From Ruminococcus sp. UBA3387 (GTDB taxonomy: Bacteria > Bacillota > Clostridia > Oscillospirales > Ruminococcaceae), in NCBI GenBank assembly GCA_002358895.1, contig DEPR01000002.1, positions 442-6,995 on the forward strand: a stretch of 6,554 bases of DNA, in the 5' to 3' direction. This document shows positions 1 to 6,554 of the stretch, in pieces. A model generated the notes under the pieces. The model worked only from the letters and a program-made list of their open reading frames with translations, made no database searches and was not told where the DNA came from. Numbering within the stretch: the first letter of the stretch is position 1; every line of letters starts with the position of its first letter. The position numbers and the translations under genes were made by a program.

Positions 1-3000
1 TTTCAACTGCTTAGTATCTGCCATATCCATTTTCAGCAGTTTGGAAATACCATTTTCCTGCATAGTTACACCGTAAAGCACATCAGCCTCTTCCATAGTA
101 CCACGTCTGTGAGTAATGGTGATAAACTGAGTTGTGTCGGTGAATTTATGTAGATACTGTGCATATTTAGTAACGTTTACTTCGTCAAGTGCAGCCTCGA
201 TTTCGTCCAGCAGACAGAATGGCGACGGACGGATTTTAAGAATTGAGAAGTAAATTGCAATAGCAACAAACGCCTGCTCACCACCTGAAAGGGACATAAG
301 ATTTTTTATAACCTTTCCCGGTGGCTCAACCTTGATGTCAATGCCACATTCAAGAACATTTTCAGGATCGGCAAGCACCAGTTCACCTGAGCCTCCGCCA
401 AAAAGCTCAACAAAAATCTTCTTGAAATTCTCGTTAATCTTATCAAAGCTTTCAGTGAAAATCGCCTTCATATTTTCTGTCAGGTCGGCAATAAGTTCTT
501 CAAGCTCAGCCTTTGATTTAAGCACATCACCAAGCTGTGAAGTCATAAATTCATATCTCTCTGAAACCTCAGCATATTCCTCAATAGCACCTAAATTTAC
601 ATTGCCAAGAGCCTTGATTTTTCCACGGAGTTCAACCAGTCGTCTGTTTGCCTCAGCCACATTTTCAAGGCTTACAGCACGTTCTGCAACATCAGTTCTT
701 GTAAGCTCATATTCGTCCCAGAGCTGACCTGTAAGCTTATCAAAATCATTTGTAACAGCAATCTTTCTCTCGGAAATTCTGTTAAGCTCACCTGAAAGAG
801 TTTCCTTTTCTTCCATTTTGATTTTCTGCTCCGAACGAAGCTTATTAGCCTGCTTGTCATACTCAAAATGTCTTGCCTGAGCAGACTCAATCTGCTTGTT
901 TATCTCCTTGACTTCATCACCTGTATCAAGAACCTTGGACTTTATATTTTCAATTTCATCACGCTTGCCTGCAATATCCATTTCATTCTCAAGGATTTTT
1001 TCCTCAAGCTTGCTGTTGTCATCACTTGTGCTTTCAATAGTCGAAATCAACTGTTCAACAGAAAGCCTGCAAGCCTCTTTATCCTTAGAAAGCTCAACTG
1101 ACTTCATTTTCAGCTCAGAAAGTGCTTCCATAAGCTGTTCACGCTGAGTTTTAAGCTCATTCTGCTTGTTCTGAGATGATGCAAGACTTGCCTCACCGTC
1201 AATAATCTTCATATCAATATCAGCAAGTGATTTAACTGCATTGTCAAGGTCAGTTCTGGTGTTGAAAAGTCTTGTCTTATAAGCTTCAATCTGCATTTCA
1301 ACATCATCAAGCCCGTTTTCATACTGGCTTCTGATTTCTGTTGCACGCTTGATTTCCATATCAAGTCTCAGCACTTCACTGTTAAACTGTGAAATCTGCT
1401 CCTTGACACCCTCAGTATCAGCAGAAATCTTCGCTGTTTCCTGACGCAAAGCTTCAGCCTTTTCTTTCATCTCCTCGTGGTCAGCCTTCAGCTTATCGGT
1501 AGCCTTCTGCAAGGTTTCAATCTCATTCTTTCGTGTAAGTATGCCCGTTGTCTTTGAAACGCTGCCACCTGTAAACGAGCCACCTGCGTTGATAACCTGA
1601 CCGTCAAGAGTAACGATTTTAAACTTATATCCATACTTCTTGGCAATAACCGTTGCCATATCAATATCCTCGGCAACGCATATTCTGCCAAGCAGAGAAT
1701 TTATAACGCCCTCATATTTTTTGTCAGCCTTTACAAGGTCGCAAGCAAGTGCCACAAAGCCGTCATCATCTTCAAGATTCTTTTCAAGCCTTGTCCCCTT
1801 AACGGAAGTCAGAGGCAAAAATGTTGCACGGCCTGCTTTTGCTTCCTTCAGCATACGTATACCACGTTTTGCAGTGTCTTCACTTTCTACAACAATATTC
1901 TGCAAAGCACCGCCCAGGGCAGTTTCCACTGCAACGGAATACTTCTGCTCAACGGAAATAATCTGTGCAACCGAGCCATACACCCCACTCAGTCTGCCCT
2001 GCTTTGAAGCCTGAACAATATGCTTTACGCTATAAGCAAAGCCCTCCATATTGTTCTCTAAATCATTGAGCAGGCTCAGCTTCTGCATATTCTCGTGAAG
2101 CTTTATTTCATTGGCACTGAACTGCTCATTTATCTGCTCAAGCTTCTCTGACTTTGTTTCAAAAAGCTTCTCAAAGCCTGAAAGTCTGTTCTGATTTTCG
2201 CTGAGTTTTTCTTCAACCTGAGCCTTGGACTCTCTCAGCTTTTTCAGCTCTTTTGCAACAAACTGCTCCTTATTTTCAAGGTCAGTTCTTGTTTCATCAG
2301 ACTGGCTTATAAACTGTTCAAGCTCGCAGATAGTATTTTTTGATGACTCAATAACAAAGCTCTGCTCTGACTTTTTCAGATACAGCGTATTAATCTCAGC
2401 ATTTGAATCGGTAAGGCTTTTGTCATACTCTTCTGAAATGCTCTGGATTTTTCTGAACTCATCTTCCTTACCACAGATTTCATCAGCAAGCTTCTCAAGC
2501 TTAACGTCAAGCTCCGTCATTTCCCCTCTACGCTTTTCAAGCTCAGTTTCAAGGAAATATTTTGAGCTTTGGGACTGTTCAATCTGTTCACGGAGCTGTA
2601 AAATTCCGTCCTCAAGATGCTTTATATCATTTTCAAGCACAGCAATATCTGCACCAGCCTGAGTTTTGCCCAGCTCAATTTCGTGAATCTGCTCTTTCAG
2701 CTCATCAACTCTCGCTGACTCCTCTGCACTTTTAGCAAAGGAATCCTCAATGCTTTCTTCCAGCTTTTCAAGCTCCTGAGACATTGTGGAATACTGCAGA
2801 TTAAGACTCTCAAGCTTTTCCTCATAACCCTTCAGTTCAACAACATATTTCTCAAGCTTATATGCCCATACTGAAATTTCAAGCTCACTTTTCTCATCGT
2901 CAAGCACTCTGAACTGTTTTGCTTTTTCTGACTGCCTTTTAAGCGGACCGATTCGTCCCTCAAGCTCACCTAAAATATCGTTAAGTCTTGATATATTATC

Positions 3001-3555
3001 CTCAGCGGCAGTCAGCTTTCTTTCAGCTTCAGCCTTTTTATATCTGAACTTTGAAATACCTGCTGCTTCTTCAAAAATCTCTCGTCTTTCAGTTGACTTG
3101 CTGCTGACAATATCAGCAATTCTGCCCTGTCCGATAATGGAATAACCATCACGTCCAAGACCTGTATCCATAAACAGCTCAACCACATCTTTAAGACGGA
3201 CATTTGCACCGTTTATCATATATTCACTATCGCCGTTTCTGTACAGTTTTCTGGACACAGATACCAAATCAGTATCCATAGCAAGGGACCTGTCCTCGTT
3301 GTCGATAGTAAGTGTTACCTGAGCAAAGCCTGCTTTTGGGCGTGTTTTTGTACCGAGGAAAATAACATCCTCCATTTTTCCACCACGAAGTGTTTTTGAT
3401 GACTGCTCACCCAGAACCCAACGCATAGCATCACCGATATTGGATTTACCTGAGCCGTTTGGTCCCACAACTGCAGAGATACCCTTATTAAAATCCAGCT
3501 TTATCTTATCGGGAAAGGATTTAAAACCGTGCAACTCAAGTGATTTTAAATACAT
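1..3555 (-). CDS. smc: Chromosome segregation/condensation ATPase SMC (3' end cut by window edge)
   Basis: SMC forms a long dimer that, with ScpA and ScpB, organises and helps segregate the nucleoid using ATP. The frame is open for 1185 codons, close to the roughly 1190 usual for Firmicute SMC, so only a few C-terminal residues should lie outside. Visible in order: N-terminal MYLKSLELHGFKSF; Walker A GPNGSGKS (31-38); an arginine in TLRGGK (Arg57, the usual SMC R-loop position); FEEAAG (161-166); a Glu/Lys/Leu-rich coiled coil (about 170-510); the hinge (about 515-670) with GVYGS near 523 and GGSFTGGS (658-665); a second coil (about 670-980); GNVNLGAIEEY (984-994); ABC signature LSGGE (1089-1093); Walker B FCLLDE (1113-1118) with D-loop ALDE; and His-switch HRRGTME from 1149. 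The ATG at 3555 gives the canonical SMC N-terminus and has AGGGG 8 bases upstream. It overlaps the radical SAM gene by 20 bases. I read the whole frame and found no stop. Identity is certain. Confidence 0.98.
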   Translation of the reverse strand, partial: MYLKSLELHGFKSFPDKIKLDFNKGISAVVGPNGSGKSNIGDAMRWVLGEQSSKTLRGGKMEDVIFLGTKTRPKAGFAQVTLTIDNEDRSLAMDTDLVSVSRKLYRNGDSEYMINGANVRLKDVVELFMDTGLGRDGYSIIGQGRIADIVSSKSTERREIFEEAAGISKFRYKKAEAERKLTAAEDNISRLNDILGELEGRIGPLKRQSEKAKQFRVLDDEKSELEISVWAYKLEKYVVELKGYEEKLESLNLQYSTMSQELEKLEESIEDSFAKSAEESARVDELKEQIHEIELGKTQAGADIAVLENDIKHLEDGILQLREQIEQSQSSKYFLETELEKRRGEMTELDVKLEKLADEICGKEDEFRKIQSISEEYDKSLTDSNAEINTLYLKKSEQSFVIESSKNTICELEQFISQSDETRTDLENKEQFVAKELKKLRESKAQVEEKLSENQNRLSGFEKLFETKSEKLEQINEQFSANEIKLHENMQKLSLLNDLENNMEGFAYSVKHIVQASKQGRLSGVYGSVAQIISVEQKYSVAVETALGGALQNIVVESEDTAKRGIRMLKEAKAGRATFLPLTSVKGTRLEKNLEDDDGFVALACDLVKADKKYEGVINSLLGRICVAEDIDMATVIAKKYGYKFKIVTLDGQVINAGGSFTGGSVSKTTGILTRKNEIETLQKATDKLKADHEEMKEKAEALRQETAKISADTEGVKEQISQFNSEVLRLDMEIKRATEIRSQYENGLDDVEMQIEAYKTRLFNTRTDLDNAVKSLADIDMKIIDGEASLASSQNKQNELKTQREQLMEALSELKMKSVELSKDKEACRLSVEQLISTIESTSDDNSKLEEKILENEMDIAGKRDEIENIKSKVLDTGDEVKEINKQIESAQARHFEYDKQANKLRSEQKIKMEEKETLSGELNRISERKIAVTNDFDKLTGQLWDEYELTRTDVAERAVSLENVAEANRRLVELRGKIKALGNVNLGAIEEYAEVSERYEFMTSQLGDVLKSKAELEELIADLTENMKAIFTESFDKINENFKKIFVELFGGGSGELVLADPENVLECGIDIKVEPPGKVIKNLMSLSGGEQAFVAIAIYFSILKIRPSPFCLLDEIEAALDEVNVTKYAQYLHKFTDTTQFITITHRRGTMEEADVLYGVTMQENGISKLLKMDMADTKQLK
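3536..3555 (-). other. 20-base overlap between radical SAM gene and smc
   Basis: The last six codons and the TGA stop of the radical SAM gene are read in another frame as the first codons of smc (MYLKSL). The two proteins are therefore made from one message, with smc starting before the upstream gene ends. Confidence 0.93.
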
Positions 3556-4549
3556 TTAACACACCCCTTTTTATACGAATTTCATCTTTCAAAAGACTTT
3601 CGTCCTGTTTTATTTCTATGTTATAGTTATTTTTCTCAAAATAAATCTTATTGCATTTTTTATGTCCTATTGCAGGGCTTACGCCGTTTTTGGACACATA
3701 AATTACCTCTTTTTCACCCTGTTGTGTAAACTTCACTATTGCATTTCTATAAAGCTCTGACAGACAGATTTCTTTAAATGCCGGGTGATAATAACCAGCA
3801 ATTACATCACTTTCCACCGTTTCAGATGAATGAAGCCCACATCTTATAACCTCAATTCCTGCCTGATAAAATGCTGAAAGCATTTCTGCACATAGAGAAA
3901 CAACCTCATAAAAAGGCATCATCTCATATTCTCCTGCCTCATAAAGCTCAGCAAGCTGTGTATTTTTCAGCACTGCCACAGGATAAATTCTCACCGTTTT
4001 CGGTGCAATATCAATAATGCTCTCCATAGTTTCCAACTCGTCCTGCAAGGTTGATTTATACAGCCCCACCATCATCTGAAGCCCCAGTTCAAAGCCATAT
4101 TCTTTTATAAGCTCTGAGGCTTTACACACGTCCTCGGCAGTATGTCCACGGTCGTTTGCCTCAAGAACTTTATTGCACATCGACTGTGCCCCCAGCTCGA
4201 CAGCTGTTACTCCATATGATTTCAGCAGTTCAAGTACCTCATTATCAATGCAGTCGGGACGTGTTGAAATTCTTATACCCCTGAATTTCCCCTTGCCCAC
4301 AAACTCGCTTGCAGACTGCAGAAGCTCAAGCATATAATCCCTTGGAATTGCCGTAAAGCTTCCGCCGAAAAAGGCAATTTCCGTATTCTCATAGTCAGAA
4401 ATCTCTGCCAAAGCCTGAGTACATACACGTCTGACATCTTCAGCGTGGGGAATTTTCTGCACGCCTGTAATTGTTCTCTGATTACAGAAAGCACACATAT
4501 GAGGGCATCCGACGTGAGGTACAAAAATTGAAATGTTGCTATGTGCCAT
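3536..4549 (-). CDS. Elp3-like radical SAM protein without acetyltransferase domain, function unknown
   Basis: Complete 337-residue protein. A CX3CX2C motif (Cys15, Cys19, Cys22 in CPHMCAFCNQ) is the radical SAM ligand set for a 4Fe-4S cluster that cleaves S-adenosylmethionine. GGSFT (62-66) fits the SAM-contacting glycine motif. Further blocks are IRISTRPDCID (92-102), ELGAQS (118-123), NDRGHT (132-137), LGLQMMVGL (155-163) and VRIYP (186-190), which resemble the radical SAM core of Elp3 (COG1243-like). From about residue 195 onward it looks like the radical SAM C-terminal extension; the GNAT acetyltransferase domain of true Elp3 is absent. Elp3 proper also has wider cysteine spacing, so databases that label such proteins 'elongator protein 3' probably over-call. 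A role in RNA modification is a guess from family and from its neighbour rnc. No signal peptide or membrane segment is seen, so it should be cytosolic. The ATG at 4549 shares its A with the rnc stop (TAATG), and a GGTGG 4 bases upstream is a poor ribosome site, suggesting translation coupled to rnc. The 3' end overlaps smc. Confidence 0.9.
   Translation of the reverse strand: MAHSNISIFVPHVGCPHMCAFCNQRTITGVQKIPHAEDVRRVCTQALAEISDYENTEIAFFGGSFTAIPRDYMLELLQSASEFVGKGKFRGIRISTRPDCIDNEVLELLKSYGVTAVELGAQSMCNKVLEANDRGHTAEDVCKASELIKEYGFELGLQMMVGLYKSTLQDELETMESIIDIAPKTVRIYPVAVLKNTQLAELYEAGEYEMMPFYEVVSLCAEMLSAFYQAGIEVIRCGLHSSETVESDVIAGYYHPAFKEICLSELYRNAIVKFTQQGEKEVIYVSKNGVSPAIGHKKCNKIYFEKNNYNIEIKQDESLLKDEIRIKRGVLNVFKIT
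3564..3568 (-). promoter_or_regulatory. Ribosome binding site of smc, inside the radical SAM gene
   Basis: AGGGG on the minus strand lies 8 bases before the smc ATG and within the codons for the final residues of the radical SAM protein. It decides the smc start together with the canonical SMC N-terminus. Confidence 0.75.
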
Positions 4550-4551
4550 TA
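4547..4551 (-). other. TAATG stop/start junction rnc-radical SAM gene
   Basis: The rnc stop TAA and the ATG of the radical SAM gene share one base. The only upstream purine-rich stretch is GGTGG at a short 4-base spacing, so re-initiation by ribosomes finishing rnc is the likely way this gene is translated. Confidence 0.88.
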
Positions 4552-5250
4552 TTCCACCGTAATCCCCATAAGTGCAAGGGCTTCTTTGGCTGCTACCTGC
4601 TCTGCACTTTTCTTTGAGTGCCCTATACCCTCACCGATTACATTATGATTAAGCAGAACCTGCACTGTAAAATTCTTATCGTGGTCAGGACCTGACTCGG
4701 ATTTAAGGAAATACTCCACTTTTTCCTCAGGGTTTTTCTGAATAATCTCCTGAAGCATTGTTTTATAGTCGTGGAAGCTTTTTGCACCCTTTGGCGAAAT
4801 GTCCTTTGGTATAAACGAAAGAATATACTTGCTGACAGGCTCAATTCCACCGTCAAGATAAATCGCTGCGATTACTGCTTCAAAGGCATCAGAAACAATA
4901 GACGGACGTTCTCTTCCACCTGTCAGCTCTTCGCCTTTGCCCAAAAACACATAGCTCCCAAGCTCTATTTTCTTTGAAAACTCAAACAGGGATTTTTCAC
5001 ACACCAGTGATGCTCTCAGCTTTGTCAGCTCACCCTCAGGCAGATGCTTGAAATGCTCGAAAATATAGTCTGACACCACGATAGAAAGCACTGAATCCCC
5101 CAGAAATTCCAGTCGTTCATTGCTGTTTCTCTGCTTTTTATTTTCATTTGCAAAAGAGGAGTGGGACAGTGCCTCGAACAACAGCTTTTCATTTTTAAAC
5201 TGATATCCGATACGCTTCTGGAACTCCTTGATTTTTGCTTGTTCGTTCAT
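4549..5250 (-). CDS. rnc: Ribonuclease III
   Basis: Double-strand-specific endoribonuclease that processes the rRNA precursor and cuts structured mRNAs; it acts as a cytosolic homodimer with Mg2+. Its 233 residues match the usual 220-240. The RNase III signature NERLEFLGDSVL (44-55) carries the acidic residues Glu45, Glu48 and Asp52, and SDAFEAVIAAIYLDGG (120-135) supplies Asp121 and Glu124, aligning with E. coli Glu38, Glu41, Asp45, Asp114 and Glu117. All catalytic positions are therefore intact. The C-terminal double-stranded RNA binding domain runs from about 161 to 230, opening with DYKTMLQEIIQ and ending in HSKKSAEQVAAKEAL (211-225). The ATG at 5250 gives the expected family N-terminus (a short helix before IGYQFKN) and has the purine run AGAAAGAGAG just upstream. 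It follows plsX by 15 bases and overlaps the radical SAM gene by one base. RNase III often cuts its own operon mRNA, but no leader hairpin can fit in the 15-base gap. Confidence 0.98.
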   Translation of the reverse strand: MNEQAKIKEFQKRIGYQFKNEKLLFEALSHSSFANENKKQRNSNERLEFLGDSVLSIVVSDYIFEHFKHLPEGELTKLRASLVCEKSLFEFSKKIELGSYVFLGKGEELTGGRERPSIVSDAFEAVIAAIYLDGGIEPVSKYILSFIPKDISPKGAKSFHDYKTMLQEIIQKNPEEKVEYFLKSESGPDHDKNFTVQVLLNHNVIGEGIGHSKKSAEQVAAKEALALMGITVE

Positions 5251-5265
5251 TACAATCTCTCTTTC
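5251..5265 (-). promoter_or_regulatory. 15-base plsX-rnc gap with rnc ribosome binding site
   Basis: This is the only non-coding stretch in the window. The minus strand reads as a purine run (GAAAGAGAG) followed by ATTGTA and the rnc ATG. GAGAG, 6 bases from the start, is an imperfect Shine-Dalgarno sequence. The gap is too short for a promoter or hairpin terminator. Confidence 0.7.
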
Positions 5266-6273
5266 TTACGCATTAACCGAATTTTTCATTGTATCAAGTG
5301 CTGAACTTATTTCGTCAATTACCTTTGTTTCGGTAAACAGCTTTGCCTGTCTGATTGCATTATAAAACGCTTTGGCATTACTGCTTCCGTGAGCCTTGAT
5401 TACAGGCTTCGCAGTACCCAGCAAAGGTGCTCCGCCATATTCGGAATAGTCTACCTTCTTTTTGAATGCTTTTACGTTATTAAGTATGAGAAGTGCTGCG
5501 ATTTTGGATTTGAAATCCTTCATAAGTAAGTTTTTAAGCTCTTTTGAGAAGAACTTTCCTACGCCCTCAAAAAGCTTCAGCATAAGATTTCCACTGAATC
5601 CGTCTGCTACAACAACGTCGCAATCACCCAAAGGTACCTGTCTTGCTTCAACGTTTCCGATAAAGTTTACAGGTGCATTCTGCATCTGCTTATATGTTTC
5701 GATTTCAAGCTCTCTGCCCTTTGTAGGCTCTGCACCGATGTTTGCAAGTGCTACTCTTGGAGACTCAACGCCCATAATCTTATTCATATAAGCTGAGCCC
5801 ATAATTCCGAACTGCACCAGCATTTCAGGTCTGCACTCGGAATTCGCACCACAATCCAGAAGCATTGTTGGCTCCTCTGCTGTTGGAAGCACTGTAGCAA
5901 GTGCAGGACGCTTTATGCCTTTAAGTCTCTTGACGATAAATGTTGCTCCAACAACCAAAGCACCTGTTGAGCCTGCAGAAACAAAAGCGTCTCCCTCACC
6001 GTCGGCAAGCATTTTCATACCAACTGCCATTGAGCAGTCCTTCTTGCCCTTGATAACCTGTGTAGGCTCCTCGCAGACGTCGATTACTGTATCTGCGTGC
6101 TTGATTTTCAATGCAGAAATATCCAGCCCGTTATCCCCTGCACATTTCTTTATTGTTGCCTCATCGCCAACAAGTGTAATATCTATTTTAAAATCTTTCT
6201 GTGCGTCGATTGCTCCCTTTATTACTTCCAAAGGTGCGTTATCTCCACCAAATGCGTCAATTATAATGTTCAT
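5266..6273 (-). CDS. plsX: Phosphate acyltransferase PlsX (acyl-ACP:phosphate transacylase)
   Basis: PlsX transfers the acyl chain from acyl carrier protein to inorganic phosphate. The resulting acyl-phosphate is used by the membrane enzyme PlsY to start phosphatidic acid synthesis. The 335 residues match the family length. Characteristic blocks: N-terminal IIIDAFGGDNAP (3-14; most homologues have Met instead of Phe8), EEPTQVIKGKKD (68-79), SAGSTGAL (99-106; commonly SAGNTGAL), LLDCGAN (138-144), NIGAEPTKG (178-186), FIGNVEAR (204-211), DGFSGN (224-229), and near the C-terminus YGGAPLLG and HGSSNAKAF. No transmembrane segment is evident, as expected for a soluble or peripheral protein. The start is supported by a consensus GGAGG 7 bases upstream and by the TAATG junction with trmFO. 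acpP, which often follows plsX and encodes its substrate carrier, is not between plsX and rnc here. Identity is very secure. Confidence 0.98.
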   Translation of the reverse strand: MNIIIDAFGGDNAPLEVIKGAIDAQKDFKIDITLVGDEATIKKCAGDNGLDISALKIKHADTVIDVCEEPTQVIKGKKDCSMAVGMKMLADGEGDAFVSAGSTGALVVGATFIVKRLKGIKRPALATVLPTAEEPTMLLDCGANSECRPEMLVQFGIMGSAYMNKIMGVESPRVALANIGAEPTKGRELEIETYKQMQNAPVNFIGNVEARQVPLGDCDVVVADGFSGNLMLKLFEGVGKFFSKELKNLLMKDFKSKIAALLILNNVKAFKKKVDYSEYGGAPLLGTAKPVIKAHGSSNAKAFYNAIRQAKLFTETKVIDEISSALDTMKNSVNA

Positions 6274-6275
6274 TA
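6271..6275 (-). other. TAATG stop/start junction trmFO-plsX
   Basis: The TAA of trmFO and the ATG of plsX share one A. Such overlaps usually accompany translational coupling and show that the two genes are on one mRNA. Coupling itself is inferred. Confidence 0.9.
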
Positions 6276-6554
6276 CATTTCCTCCAAAACTTTGTCAAGC
6301 TCAGCCAGTCCTCTATCAGCAATCGCCTGATATTTCAGCTTTTTGTCCTTAATTTTTTCAGGCAGTTCGGGAAGTATACCCATATTGCACCCCATTGGCT
6401 GGAATTTCTCAACTGTTGGGTCGCTTATATACTTTGACAACGCACCAAGCATTGTTGTTTCAGGCAAGCTTACCTTTTCCTTACCCTGCAGGCTTCTTGC
6501 CATATTAAGCCCTGCAAGAATACCACTTGCCGCTGACTCAATATACCCCTCAAC
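6273..6554 (-). CDS. trmFO: Methylenetetrahydrofolate-tRNA (uracil-5-)-methyltransferase TrmFO, C-terminal part
   Basis: Only the last 93 codons and the TAA stop are in the window; the gene begins beyond the right edge. TrmFO uses methylenetetrahydrofolate and FAD to make 5-methyluridine at position 54 in the T-loop of tRNAs. The visible part starts at VEGYIESAASGILAG, matching the conserved glycine- and alanine-rich helix in the C-terminal part of the FAD-binding fold. It continues with NMARSLQGKE, a TMLGALSKYIS block and the TrmFO hallmark FQPMGCNMGILPELP, then a KIKDKKLKYQAIADRGL helix. An internal ATG at 6503 could suggest a separate 76-residue gene, but the frame stays open and family-like up to the edge, so this is simply the tail of TrmFO. 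The stop codon overlaps the plsX start by one base. The related GidA/MnmG family was considered, but the FQPM...NMGILP block favours TrmFO. Confidence 0.94.
   Translation of the reverse strand, partial: VEGYIESAASGILAGLNMARSLQGKEKVSLPETTMLGALSKYISDPTVEKFQPMGCNMGILPELPEKIKDKKLKYQAIADRGLAELDKVLEEM
6281..6285 (-). promoter_or_regulatory. Ribosome binding site of plsX
   Basis: A consensus GGAGG on the minus strand ends 7 bases before the plsX ATG, inside the last codons of trmFO. It is the strongest Shine-Dalgarno sequence in the window. It allows plsX to be initiated independently as well as by coupling through TAATG. Confidence 0.85.

Larger units (their letters stand above)
1..6554 (-). other. 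Probable single transcription unit trmFO-plsX-rnc-radical SAM-smc
   Basis: Five genes share a strand, three of the four junctions overlap, and the fourth has a 15-base gap. No promoter-like or terminator-like stretch lies between genes. Operon promoter and terminator must be outside the window, although promoters hidden inside coding sequence cannot be excluded. In Firmicutes ftsY commonly follows smc, so it would be expected to the left of position 1. Confidence 0.8.

Noticed and set aside
332..727. Plus-strand reading frame of 131 codons, rich in serine
   Set aside because: It lies opposite the SMC C-terminal coil and head. Antisense reading of Glu/Lys/Leu codons yields Ser/Phe/Leu-rich nonsense; no family resemblance.
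1640..2014. Plus-strand frame of 124 codons
   Set aside because: Antisense to the conserved SMC hinge, which is clearly the true coding frame.
2225..2662. Plus-strand frame of 145 codons, very Ser/Phe-rich
   Set aside because: Antisense shadow of the N-terminal SMC coiled coil; composition follows from the opposite strand.
480..2900. Recurring short words such as ttcaagctc and aagcttctc that look like dispersed repeats
   Set aside because: They are repeated Glu-Leu-Glu and Glu-Lys-Leu codons of the coiled coil on the minus strand, irregularly spaced and without a fixed unit, so not a DNA repeat.
4273..4524. Minus-strand 83-codon frame inside the radical SAM gene
   Set aside because: Out-of-frame overlap with the region encoding the iron-sulphur cluster motif; no recognisable protein.
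5251..5265. Promoter or terminator between plsX and rnc
   Set aside because: Fifteen bases cannot hold either a -35/-10 pair or a stem-loop with a T-run, and none is seen.
5462..5791. Plus-strand frame of 109 codons
   Set aside because: Antisense to the conserved C-terminal half of PlsX, including DGFSGN.
5915..6352. Plus-strand frame of 145 codons spanning the plsX-trmFO junction
   Set aside because: It lies opposite conserved PlsX and TrmFO motifs, and I recognise nothing in its protein.
6273..6503. Possible separate small gene of 76 codons upstream of plsX
   Set aside because: The frame continues upstream to the window edge with TrmFO-like sequence, so the ATG is internal to trmFO.

Overview
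The window is a compact chromosomal segment from a low-to-moderate G+C Firmicute. All genes lie on the minus strand, so the direction of transcription is from high to low coordinates. Protein similarity (by recall, without a search) points to Clostridia, most likely a Ruminococcus-like member of the Oscillospirales/Ruminococcaceae. The main clues are the SMC variant with LSGGEQAF, PlsX with SAGSTGAL, and an Elp3-like radical SAM gene placed between rnc and smc. The genus is an inference.

Layout in transcription order: (1) 6554-6273, the last 93 codons of trmFO (folate/FAD-dependent tRNA U54 methyltransferase); (2) 6273-5266, plsX (phosphate acyltransferase), joined to trmFO by a TAATG stop/start overlap; (3) 5250-4549, rnc (RNase III), 15 bases after plsX; (4) 4549-3536, a radical SAM protein of the Elp3-like type, again joined by TAATG; (5) 3555-1, smc (chromosome condensation ATPase), which overlaps the end of the radical SAM gene by 20 bases. 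The smc frame runs to the left edge with no stop: 1185 codons are present and probably only a few C-terminal residues are missing.

Apart from the 15-base plsX-rnc gap the window is entirely coding. There is no room for a classical promoter or terminator between genes, so I infer a single operon with promoter and terminator outside the window. I see no RNA gene, mobile element, CRISPR array, sizeable repeat or origin. The content is housekeeping: tRNA modification, phospholipid precursor synthesis, RNA processing and chromosome organisation. The plsX-rnc-smc order is the well known Firmicute arrangement (Bacillus has plsX-fabD-fabG-acpP-rnc-smc-ftsY). The local departures are the lack of acpP between plsX and rnc, the radical SAM gene between rnc and smc, and trmFO directly upstream of plsX.

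I do not see a clearly new biological system here. The most useful lead is the uncharacterised radical SAM enzyme, which is translationally tied to both RNase III and SMC.
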